Shown here: piece after piece, positions 27,967 through 35,253 of the stretch
Numbering within the stretch: position 1 is the first letter of the stretch
How the letters are laid out: every line of letters begins with the position of its first letter
From: Rhodospirillaceae bacterium
GTDB lineage: Bacteria; Pseudomonadota; Alphaproteobacteria; CACIAM-22H2
Reading direction: 5' to 3'
Length of the DNA: 64,000 nt
Assembly: GCA_022843945.1 (NCBI GenBank)
Contig: JALHMR010000018.1
Location: forward strand, 1 to 64,000
The notes under the pieces: generated by a model
Seen by the model: the letters and a program-made list of their open reading frames with translations, nothing else
What the model was told of the DNA's origin: nothing
The model's database searches: none
Made by a program: the position numbers and the translations under genes

Positions 27967-28031
27967 AAAAAAACGCCGGCCCAGGGGAGGGCCGGCGAGT
28001 TGAACAGGGAGGCTTCACGTCTGGGAGACGT
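27967..28031 (-). ncRNA. Putative small RNA 3' end (left copy)
   Basis: Read on the minus strand: a hairpin with stem ACGTCT/AGACGT (28031-28017), a single-stranded stretch containing GCCTCCCTGTTCAACT, a 9-bp GC-rich stem (27997-27989 / 27982-27974) and T7 (27973-27967). This is the layout of a bacterial sRNA ending in a Rho-independent terminator, and CCUCCC can pair with Shine-Dalgarno sequences. The 5' end is not located. The 33-bp attachment repeat covers the middle of it. Confidence 0.4.
27996..28028. repeat. attL: left copy of the 33-bp attachment repeat
   Basis: Starts CGAGTTGAACAGGGAGGCTT and ends at 28028. It is identical over all 33 positions to 60,759-60,791. It abuts the hairpin at 27974-27997. 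Confidence 0.88.
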
Positions 28032-28148
28032 AAAACGTAGCGGAACATAGGTGAACGTAGCTTCTCCTAATGTGCCTATTTATCGTTTTATCTCTTGTGT
28101 TTACCTGAACACGGCAGTACATCCCTCCACGGTCGAGCACCCGTCTCC

Positions 28149-28170
28149 TGTGACCCCAGTGTGACCCCAG
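28149..28170. repeat. Tandem 11-bp arm-type repeats, left end
   Basis: TGTGACCCCAG occurs twice in direct tandem (28149-28159 and 28160-28170), 15 bp upstream of the integrase start and 121 bp inside attL. The same pair, with one mismatch, is at 60,689-60,710. Probable integrase arm-binding sites. Confidence 0.65.
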
Positions 28171-28184
28171 AGGGCTCTACGTCT

Positions 28185-29366
28185 ATGTCCAAAGTTCTTA
28201 CGTCTCGCTTCGTCGAGACCGCCAAAGCGCCCGCCTCGGGCCGCATCGCCTACGCCGACGCCGCACTGCCGGGGTTCGATCTGCGCGTGACGGCCGAGGG
28301 CAAACGCTCGTTCTCTTTCCGCTTCCGCTCGCCGGTAGATCGCAAGCAGAAGCGCCTGACCTGGGCCTACCCGGCCTTCTCCCTTTCCGAGGCTCGCAGC
28401 GAGGCAGAGAAGGCGATCCGGGGCCTAGAGCGGGGCGAGGTACCCGGGACAGCGGTGGAGCGCACCGAGGCTCTTCCGGAGCACATGGCCGGGCTCTGCG
28501 ACGCCTATATCGAGCGCTACCTGAAAAAGTCCGTCCGGCGCTGGAAGGCGGCAGTCGGGGAGGTGGACAACCATATCCGGCTCCATCTCGGGGACGTCCG
28601 TCTGGACCAAATCTCGAAGGCCCATGTTCGGAAAATGCTCTCGGACATCGAGGAGGAGTACCCCGTCGCCGCCAACCGAGCGCTGTCCCGGCTCCGCGCC
28701 ATGTTCAACTGGGCGGCCGGCCAGGACATGACCACTCTTGATCCGACGCGGGGCATTCGGAAGCCCACCAAGGAAAGACCAGTCTCCCGCGTTCTTTCCG
28801 ACGACGAACTCGTGGCGATTTGGAAGGGCTGCGATGCTCTCGCCTATCCCGCTCGCCAGTACGTCCGGTTCCTGATCCTCTGCGGCCAGCGCCGCGACGA
28901 TGTGCGCTGTATGACGCGCTCCGAAGTGGACGGCCGGACGTGGGTTATCCCGGCCGAGCGGTACAAAGGCGACCGGCAGCACCTTGTGCCGCTCACCGAT
29001 GGAATGCTTGCCCAGCTTTCCGAAAGCGAAGTCGAGGAGGGCTACGTCTTCTCGCTCACGAACGGCGAGAAGCCGTACGGCAATTTGGTAAAGCCGAAAC
29101 GTGCGCTCGATAAAGCAAGCAAGGTCACTGGTTGGACGCTGCACGATATCCGCAGAACGGTGCGGACCGGATTTTCCAAGCTGGGCATCCGCCCCGACGT
29201 CGCCGAGCGTGTCATCGGGCATTCAGTGGGCGGCAAGCTCCGAGAGACGTACGATCTGTACTCGTATCGGGAAGAAAAATTGCGGGCTCTGGCGGCGTGG
29301 CAGGACCATCTATTTGGCTTAATGTCAGAGCGAAAAGATCTCAAGCTCGTTGCGTCGAGACCATAG
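28185..29366 (+). CDS. DUF4102-type tyrosine integrase of element 1
   Basis: A 393-residue integrase. The N-terminal DUF4102-like arm-binding region (LPGFDLRVTAEGKRSFSFRF) is followed by a core-binding helical domain (~110-200) and a catalytic domain with Arg in CGQRRDDVR near residue 240, HDIRRTVRTG (box II H-x-x-R), GHSVGGKLRETYDLY with the nucleophile Tyr. ATG 28185 begins MSKVLTSRFVETAK; the longer frame from 28095 has no supported start. It is the expected enzyme for recombination at the 33-bp repeat. Confidence 0.93.
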   Translation: MSKVLTSRFVETAKAPASGRIAYADAALPGFDLRVTAEGKRSFSFRFRSPVDRKQKRLTWAYPAFSLSEARSEAEKAIRGLERGEVPGTAVERTEALPEHMAGLCDAYIERYLKKSVRRWKAAVGEVDNHIRLHLGDVRLDQISKAHVRKMLSDIEEEYPVAANRALSRLRAMFNWAAGQDMTTLDPTRGIRKPTKERPVSRVLSDDELVAIWKGCDALAYPARQYVRFLILCGQRRDDVRCMTRSEVDGRTWVIPAERYKGDRQHLVPLTDGMLAQLSESEVEEGYVFSLTNGEKPYGNLVKPKRALDKASKVTGWTLHDIRRTVRTGFSKLGIRPDVAERVIGHSVGGKLRETYDLYSYREEKLRALAAWQDHLFGLMSERKDLKLVASRP

Positions 29367-29410
29367 ATATCAGGACTACGCCGGGCGCGGGTCTGTAGTA
29401 AAAGACCCGC

Positions 29411-29962
29411 ATGCACCCCTCCGTAATCACTCATATTGAGACCGAGTACCGCCTCGACCATCTGGGCCAGGCGTTTGGGCGCTTTTCATGGGTCGCGGAA
29501 GGCGGACAGCGGCTCTCCTTCTGCGCTCGCGTCCGATACAGCTCGCATTGCTATTCGCAGGAGGCTGGGAATCCCCCGCACCCTGATGGGAGCCACACGT
29601 TCATGGACGGGAATGCGCAGCGGTTGTTTTGTCCTGTTCGGCACGCCCATTCTCTGTTGCTGCCTGCAATAATAGACGGCTTGTTTACGAAGCCGACGAC
29701 CACAGTTGCTCTGACTCGGGAGCAAAACTGGTCCATCTATCGGCTCGACATGACGCCCGCACTCGAACCGAAGCAGAAATACTTCGTGTTTTTTCGCGTG
29801 AGGCGCTCTGATTTTCCTACGCAGGTCGAGGAGATCCCGCTCGATCTGTATGTGGAAAGCGCCTATGCGAGGAGCGATCGGGTGGAAGGAGGGGTCGTCA
29901 TTCTTCAACGCCCGCCCTTTGGAAAGGTGGCGGAGAGAATTGCGCAGGGCGGAAAATTCTAA
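29411..29962 (+). CDS. Hypothetical protein next to the integrase
   Basis: 183 residues, soluble, with no recognised domain. It has many aromatic residues (HIETEYRLDHLGQAFGRFSW; LEPKQKYFVFFRVRRSDFP) and no signal peptide. ATG 29411 lies 44 bp after the integrase stop, so the two could share a transcript. A hairpin follows at 29,980. Confidence 0.6.
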   Translation: MHPSVITHIETEYRLDHLGQAFGRFSWVAEGGQRLSFCARVRYSSHCYSQEAGNPPHPDGSHTFMDGNAQRLFCPVRHAHSLLLPAIIDGLFTKPTTTVALTREQNWSIYRLDMTPALEPKQKYFVFFRVRRSDFPTQVEEIPLDLYVESAYARSDRVEGGVVILQRPPFGKVAERIAQGGKF

Positions 29963-29979
29963 GTGGGCTACAAAAAGAC

Positions 29980-30007
29980 GAAGGGGCGATCCGTAGATCG
30001 CCCCTTC
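29980..30007. terminator. 12-bp perfect hairpin with tetraloop
   Basis: GAAGGGGCGATC / GATCGCCCCTTC with loop CGTA. On the minus strand it is followed by GTCTTTTTG, a five-T run; on the plus strand there is none. It ends the integrase/hypothetical unit or blocks antisense reading. Confidence 0.65.
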
Positions 30008-30263
30008 AGAAAGTAACCTCGACCATCCAAGCCTTTCGGCCCACAGCCCTAGGCAAGTGACCAGAGTTTTAGCTCTGGCGGCACTAGCGCTCTCAGCGGA
30101 AACCGCCTTAGTCGATCAGTCGCTAGCGATAATTATATTGGTAGCGGAGAGCCCAAACGTCAAGGGACAAAACCCCGATTTTCATTTGAGTTTCCAATTG
30201 GTTAAGTGGGGGCGCACCCCTCGATTTTCAAGCCCAAAAAGGGTGGCTCGGCCGGTGAAATAA
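30008..30263. other. Non-coding gap
   Basis: No convincing gene. The one open frame (30057-30263) has no family resemblance, no Shine-Dalgarno and an unlikely composition. The right end leads into the promoter of the HigA-fusion gene. Confidence 0.6.
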
Positions 30264-30303
30264 TTGAATTAGTTAGGGGTAGCGTGTATCGTTACACGAT
30301 ACA
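30264..30303 (+). promoter_or_regulatory. Promoter and palindromic operator of the HigA-fusion gene
   Basis: TTGAAT (30264-30269) and TATCGT (30287-30292) are 17 bp apart. The -10 lies inside a perfect palindrome TGTATCGT-TAC-ACGATACA (30285-30303) whose last base is the first base of the ATG. The layout is that of an autoregulated antitoxin promoter, and the transcript would be nearly leaderless. Confidence 0.65.
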
Positions 30304-33300
30304 TGATGACTCCAATCCCAAAACCCCCTCATCCTGGCGCCTATATCCGTGAAAAGGTGCTCCCGGAAAGCTTGGCTGTTAAGAGGGCTGCCGAAATTCT
30401 CGGGGTAGGGAGACCCGCGCTCTCGAATCTCCTCAACGGCAAGGCCTCGCTAACTTCGGAGATGGCGCTTCGTCTCGAGAAAGCCTTTGGCGCAAACGCC
30501 GAAGCTTTACTGAGGATGCAAAGCGACTACGACCAGGCCCAAACGCGCGAGCAGGCGAAAGAGATTGCGGTTCGCGCGTACGTGCCGAGTTTTTTGGAAA
30601 TTGAGGCGCGACAAATCTCAGCATGGTCTGAGCAGATACGCGCACGGGCGGAATTGCCAGCCTTGCTTCGCCGCTTGATCACCTCCACCGGGGGCAATCT
30701 CTCGCTGGTCGATTTTCCAGCTTACGATAACGCGCAACGAAAAGGGTGGGACGGTCGCGTGATCGCCGATGGGGCGACGCCTTGGATTCCCCACGGGACA
30801 TCAGGTTGGGAATTCGGATGTGATCGCAACGCCGCCCAAAAGGCGGAGGATGATTATGCCTCTCGTACGGCATCTGTATCTTCAGAGGAGCGAGCTTCGA
30901 CAACCCTTGTCTTTGTGACGCCGCGGAATTGGCCCGGCAAGGAGAAATGGGCCACTGAAAAACGAAAAGAAAATAGCTGGAAAGATGTCCGAGCACTTGA
31001 TGCAAGCGATCTAGAGCAATGGTTGGAGCAATCTGCCGCAGCTCAGGCGTGGATTTCCGAAAAGCTAGGTAGTGGTGCCGATGGGATATCGACGCTCGAT
31101 GCGTCGTGGAAAGAATGGGCGGAGGTTACGACCCCTCCGCTTAGAAAAAATCTATTCCAGGGGGCGCTGCGTGCGCATCAGGGCACTCTCGGTGAGTGGT
31201 TATCGAAACCTCCGACGCAACCACTTGTCATTGCCGCGGACTCGGAAGGGGAGGCGCTCGCATTCCTTGTATGCGCGTTAGAAACAATTGGTGTTGTGCC
31301 GGGCGAATTTTACGACCGTGCGCTCGTCCTGCATTCGGTCGATGCGCTGAAGCGAGTAGTTAGCGCGTCATTACCCTTTATCGCGGTAGTAACGTCGCCA
31401 GAAGTCGAGCGCGCTAGCGGCGGGCTGCACAGCACTCATCACATGGTCATCATTAGGCGTCGCAACGATGTATCCAGCGAGCCGAATATTACCCTCGATT
31501 TGCTCGACGCTGAGAGCTTCCGTTCCGGCATTCAGGCCATGGGGCTTTCCGACGAAGATAGCGAGCGCTATGGCCGCGAGACGGGCTACTCGGCAACGAT
31601 CCTAAGACGCCGCCTGTCGCACATTCCTGCGATCCGTGCCCCCGCTTGGTCTACGAGCAAATCTCTTGCTCGACAATTGATACCTCTGAACTTCGCCGGC
31701 GTATGGAGTTCAACAGTAAAAGCAGATCAGGAAATACTCTCCCTCTTGACGGGCGAACAATACGAGGCAGTTGAGCGCTCGGTGGCGGAACTATTGAAGG
31801 TAGTAGATGCGCCGGTGTGGTCCATTGGTAACGTCCGCGGGATCGTTTCAAAGATCGACGTGCTCTACGCAACTAGCGGCTTCATAACAAAGGATGATCT
31901 GGATCGCTTCTTTTTCACGGCTCAATATGTGCTGTCTGAAAAAGATCCAGCGCTAGATCTGCCACCTGATAAGCGATGGGCGGCGAATATCTACGGAAAG
32001 ACACGGGACCATTCCGCAGCGCTTCGCGAGGGCATCTGCGAAACGCTGGTTTTGCTGTCAGTGCATGGCGACGCTTTGCTAGGGACCAGGCTCGGACTTA
32101 ATGTTGAAGCTCACGTCAATGGCATCATCAAAGCGCTTCTTACGCCGCTTGATGCTCAGACATGGGCCTCGCAGCAGCACGATTTGCCGCGGTATGCGGA
32201 AGCTGCGCCTGATGTATTCCTCGATATTCTCGAGATGGATTTGGCGAGTCCATCTCCAAAGGTTCACGAACTGTTGCGGCCGGCCGATACCGGCATATTC
32301 GGCAGTTGTCCAAGAACCGGCCTGTTGTGGGCGCTCGAGGCGCTTGCATGGAAGCCGGAGAGATTGACCAGAGTTTCCGCCATTCTGGCAAAACTGGCTG
32401 AAGTCCGAATAGACGATAATTGGTCCAACAAGCCTGAGGAGTCGCTCAATTCCATCTTTAGATCATGGATGCCTCAGACTGCGGCGTCGCTCGACGAGAT
32501 TGCAACGGCCCTTGAGACAATCTGCAAGAAGTTCCCAAGTGTTGGCTGGCGCTTGTGCGTTTCCCAGTTTGGTTCGGGAAACGATGTGGGTCACTACAAC
32601 TCCCGGCCACACTGGCGGAACGACGCATCCGGAGCGGGGCAGCCGCTTAAAACCAGGGGCGAAGTTTTTCGCCTAATAAGCAATGCTCTCCGAATTGCGC
32701 TTTCGTGGCCAAATCACAACGAGAGCACACTCGGCGACCTCATCGAACGGCTGGAAAGAATCGCGCCTAAAGACCAAGAGGAGGTCTGGCAACTGGCCAA
32801 GGCGTGGATCGCGACGCGGCCGGCCGACAACGCAATGAGCGTGCTACGCGAGAGGGTGCGAAGAAGCGCATTGACCAGACGCGCGCGTGTCCGCGGAGTC
32901 GCCGACCAACTGAGAGATCAGGCGCGTGAAATCTATGACCTCCTGCTGCCGCAAGACATGGTCACACGGCACCTCTGGCTCTTTGCCCAACATTGGGTTG
33001 AGGAGTCGGCGGAGGAACTGGAGGACGAGGGTTTTGACTATCAGAAGCGTGACAAGAAAATCGCGGAGCTTCGCAAGCAAGCTCTGGCAGAAATATGGAC
33101 CCAGACAGGTTATGGCGGCGTTTTACGCCTCTGCGAGCAAAGCAATGCGGAGAACGTGATCGGCTGGCACCTGGCAGAAGGGGTCATACCTGCATCAGAT
33201 TACGCAGACTTCGTTGCGCGCCTTGTTGCTCAGTCCGCGCCGCCTTCTGAAGTAAAAGTCAATAATCTCCTGTCTGGCTTTATCGATCGTCTGGGTCCGG

Positions 33301-34388
33301 ACGTTCGCGGCAGGGTTATTTCTGATGTCCTGAGAGACTTCGAAACGAATGCCGACATTGTGGTCCGAATGTTAAAATGCGCTCCTTTTCGGAAGGAAAC
33401 ATGGAAGCATCTTGAAGCACTCGATGCTTCCCTTCAGGCGCGCTATTGGAATGAGACGTACGTTCGATGGGACCGCCAGGAAGAGGATGAGCTTAACTTT
33501 CTTGTGGATCGGCTACTCGAAGCGAAACGGCCCCGCGCGGCATTCTCCGTCGTTCACATGACATTCGATAAGATCGCGACGCCGCGGCTCGTTAGGCTGT
33601 TACGAGCTGTCGCGACAATCGATGCTGAGCCTGCGGCGCACTTCAAGGTCGCCGGGCATGACATTTCTGACGCGTTCTTCAGTCTCAAGGAGCGTCCGGA
33701 CATTTCTTCTGATGAGCTTGCTCAGTTGGAGTTTCTGTATGTTGAAGCTCTTGATCATTCAAAATACGGAATTCCGACGTTAAGCCGATTTATATCTGAG
33801 ACGCCTGAGCTGTTTGTGAACCTCATCGCGCGTGTGTTCAAACGGCGAGAAGGCGGGGAAGACCCACCTGAATTAAGGATCGACGATAAGGAAAGGGCAA
33901 GTTCGGTTGCTACAGCAGCCTACAGCGCGTTGAGCAAGGCAAGCCGCATTCCTGGTACGGACGAACAAGGGAAGCTGGACGAGAACGTACTCCGTACTTG
34001 GATCACGAATGTGCGTGGGCTGTGTCGAACTTATGGCCGGGAGCGAGTTGGAGATCATAGCATCGGTGAACTTTTGGCAAAAAGTCCGCCTGGCAAGGAC
34101 GGAATCTGGCCCCGTGAGGAAATTCGGAACGTTCTTGAAGAGTTTCCGTCGCAGGACTTAGCCGATGGGATGTCGATGGCACTTTATAATTCTCGTGGTG
34201 CAACGTGGCGCGGCGAAGGTGGCCAGCAGGAGCGAGATCTCGCAAAGAAGTATCGCGACTGGGTGAAGTTGGTAGCATTTCAGTGGCCGTTTACGGCGAA
34301 GCTATTGGAGCGGATCGCCAGTAGCTATGACCATGAGGCCACGTGGCATGACAATGATGATAGTGTCCGCAGACGGCTCAACCACTAA
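30303..34388 (+). CDS. Giant HigA-antitoxin-fusion protein, putative nuclease/defence protein
   Basis: 1,361 residues. Residues 8-75 are a HigA-type XRE helix-turn-helix (PHPGAYIREKVLPESLAV, then AAEILGVGRPALSNLLNGKA). Residues ~115-260 form an alpha/beta domain with GWDGRV (D150), GTSGWEFG (E170), TLVFVTPRNW (201-210) and a basic stretch, a pattern compatible with a PD-(D/E)XK nuclease. Residues ~280-450 resemble a degenerate NTPase-like region. The remaining ~900 residues are helical, with conserved-looking WAANIYGKTRDHSAALREG and a C-terminal GGQQERDLAKKY. No HigB toxin gene is adjacent. ATG 30303 or 30306. Confidence 0.75.
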   Translation: MMTPIPKPPHPGAYIREKVLPESLAVKRAAEILGVGRPALSNLLNGKASLTSEMALRLEKAFGANAEALLRMQSDYDQAQTREQAKEIAVRAYVPSFLEIEARQISAWSEQIRARAELPALLRRLITSTGGNLSLVDFPAYDNAQRKGWDGRVIADGATPWIPHGTSGWEFGCDRNAAQKAEDDYASRTASVSSEERASTTLVFVTPRNWPGKEKWATEKRKENSWKDVRALDASDLEQWLEQSAAAQAWISEKLGSGADGISTLDASWKEWAEVTTPPLRKNLFQGALRAHQGTLGEWLSKPPTQPLVIAADSEGEALAFLVCALETIGVVPGEFYDRALVLHSVDALKRVVSASLPFIAVVTSPEVERASGGLHSTHHMVIIRRRNDVSSEPNITLDLLDAESFRSGIQAMGLSDEDSERYGRETGYSATILRRRLSHIPAIRAPAWSTSKSLARQLIPLNFAGVWSSTVKADQEILSLLTGEQYEAVERSVAELLKVVDAPVWSIGNVRGIVSKIDVLYATSGFITKDDLDRFFFTAQYVLSEKDPALDLPPDKRWAANIYGKTRDHSAALREGICETLVLLSVHGDALLGTRLGLNVEAHVNGIIKALLTPLDAQTWASQQHDLPRYAEAAPDVFLDILEMDLASPSPKVHELLRPADTGIFGSCPRTGLLWALEALAWKPERLTRVSAILAKLAEVRIDDNWSNKPEESLNSIFRSWMPQTAASLDEIATALETICKKFPSVGWRLCVSQFGSGNDVGHYNSRPHWRNDASGAGQPLKTRGEVFRLISNALRIALSWPNHNESTLGDLIERLERIAPKDQEEVWQLAKAWIATRPADNAMSVLRERVRRSALTRRARVRGVADQLRDQAREIYDLLLPQDMVTRHLWLFAQHWVEESAEELEDEGFDYQKRDKKIAELRKQALAEIWTQTGYGGVLRLCEQSNAENVIGWHLAEGVIPASDYADFVARLVAQSAPPSEVKVNNLLSGFIDRLGPDVRGRVISDVLRDFETNADIVVRMLKCAPFRKETWKHLEALDASLQARYWNETYVRWDRQEEDELNFLVDRLLEAKRPRAAFSVVHMTFDKIATPRLVRLLRAVATIDAEPAAHFKVAGHDISDAFFSLKERPDISSDELAQLEFLYVEALDHSKYGIPTLSRFISETPELFVNLIARVFKRREGGEDPPELRIDDKERASSVATAAYSALSKASRIPGTDEQGKLDENVLRTWITNVRGLCRTYGRERVGDHSIGELLAKSPPGKDGIWPREEIRNVLEEFPSQDLADGMSMALYNSRGATWRGEGGQQERDLAKKYRDWVKLVAFQWPFTAKLLERIASSYDHEATWHDNDDSVRRRLNH

Positions 34389-34433
34389 GGTCTGGTGTCG
34401 GGTACACACGCTTCTGATCATGGGTGAGCAGTA

Positions 34434-34453
34434 GGGGATACACTGGGGGATAC
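34434..34453. repeat. Paired GGGGATAC repeats, arm-site-like
   Basis: GGGGATAC at 34434-34441 and 34446-34453, a 12-bp period, with an inverted partial copy (GCATCCCC) at 34455-34462. Such pairs often mark the ends of tyrosine-integrase elements. Confidence 0.3.
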
Positions 34454-34626
34454 TGCATCCCCAAGGGACCAGCTTCGAAGTCAGTCGAAAAGCGTTGCTT
34501 CACGGCTGTTTCTCGAGCTTTTGAAGCCCTATCCTCCCCGCGACTTATGCACACCAATTAGTTGTCCCGGGCTTGACTCACAATCGAAAGTTGACGTGAA
34601 TACTCCCTGAACTAAAGGGGTGGGCT

Positions 34627-34797
34627 ATGCCAACAGGAATTGTCCCCGTCATCGTCGGGGTCGCGGTGCTTGTCACGATTGCCACGGGCCTGGACTGGCT
34701 CCTCGCCAACCCGGCAATCCTGCTGTTCCTCATCGTGGCGATCGGCGCCGGGGTGTTCTTCTGGCAACGCCAGAAGCGCTCCCGCAACCGGGTGTAG
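34627..34797 (+). CDS. Small two-helix membrane protein (56 residues)
   Basis: A 56-codon gene encoding two hydrophobic helices (residues 4-20 and 30-46) and a basic tail (WQRQKRSRNRV). ATG 34627 follows AAAGGGGTGGG. It ends 9 bp before the next gene, whose family is found with VirD4-like ATPases, so it is probably part of that module. Confidence 0.55.
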   Translation: MPTGIVPVIVGVAVLVTIATGLDWLLANPAILLFLIVAIGAGVFFWQRQKRSRNRV

Positions 34798-34806
34798 GGG
34801 GACGCC

Positions 34807-35253
34807 ATGCAGCTCAAGATCAAGCGCTCGCAGCGCACCGGAGGCATGCTCGGGGGCAAGGTTTTCTTCGCGCTCGATATCCGGGCGGAATACTCGGCCG
34901 AGGAAAAGGCCAACATCAACAAATACAGCTTGGGCGGGGAAGTTATTTACAACAGCGAGGCGGCCAAGCGGCATCTCGACGCCGCGGGTGGCTCGCTTGC
35001 CGATGGAAGCGGCCGAGGGGTGTTGGGCGCCGCGGCCTCTCTTGCCTTGGCCAAGTTGAACCTCAACGTCACCATCGCAAGCCTTGCCCAAGGCCAGCAC
35101 ATCGAGTGCAAAGACCTGGGCGAATTGCTCAGCGCAGAGAATGCGCTGCGGGATGCCTGCAAGAACCTGAAAGAGTTCTTGGCCGTGGCCGCGACCTTCG
35201 ACGGCAGCGAAGTGGTCATTGATTTCAATGACCCAAAACTGGCAGCCGCCTAA
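34807..35253 (+). CDS. Conserved mobile-element protein upstream of a VirD4-like ATPase
   Basis: 148 residues beginning MQLKIKRSQRTGGMLGGKVF, with an alanine-rich middle (GVLGAAASLALAKLNLNVTI) and GQHIECKDLGELLSAENAL. I recognise the pattern from integrative elements in which it precedes conjugative-type ATPases; the function is unknown. It overlaps the next gene by 26 bp, so translation is coupled. Confidence 0.65.
   Translation: MQLKIKRSQRTGGMLGGKVFFALDIRAEYSAEEKANINKYSLGGEVIYNSEAAKRHLDAAGGSLADGSGRGVLGAAASLALAKLNLNVTIASLAQGQHIECKDLGELLSAENALRDACKNLKEFLAVAATFDGSEVVIDFNDPKLAAA

Noticed and set aside
30057-30263. A 68-codon frame upstream of the HigA-fusion gene as a HigB toxin
   Set aside because: The sequence has no HigB/RelE motifs, no Shine-Dalgarno and poor composition. 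The operator layout places the promoter after it.
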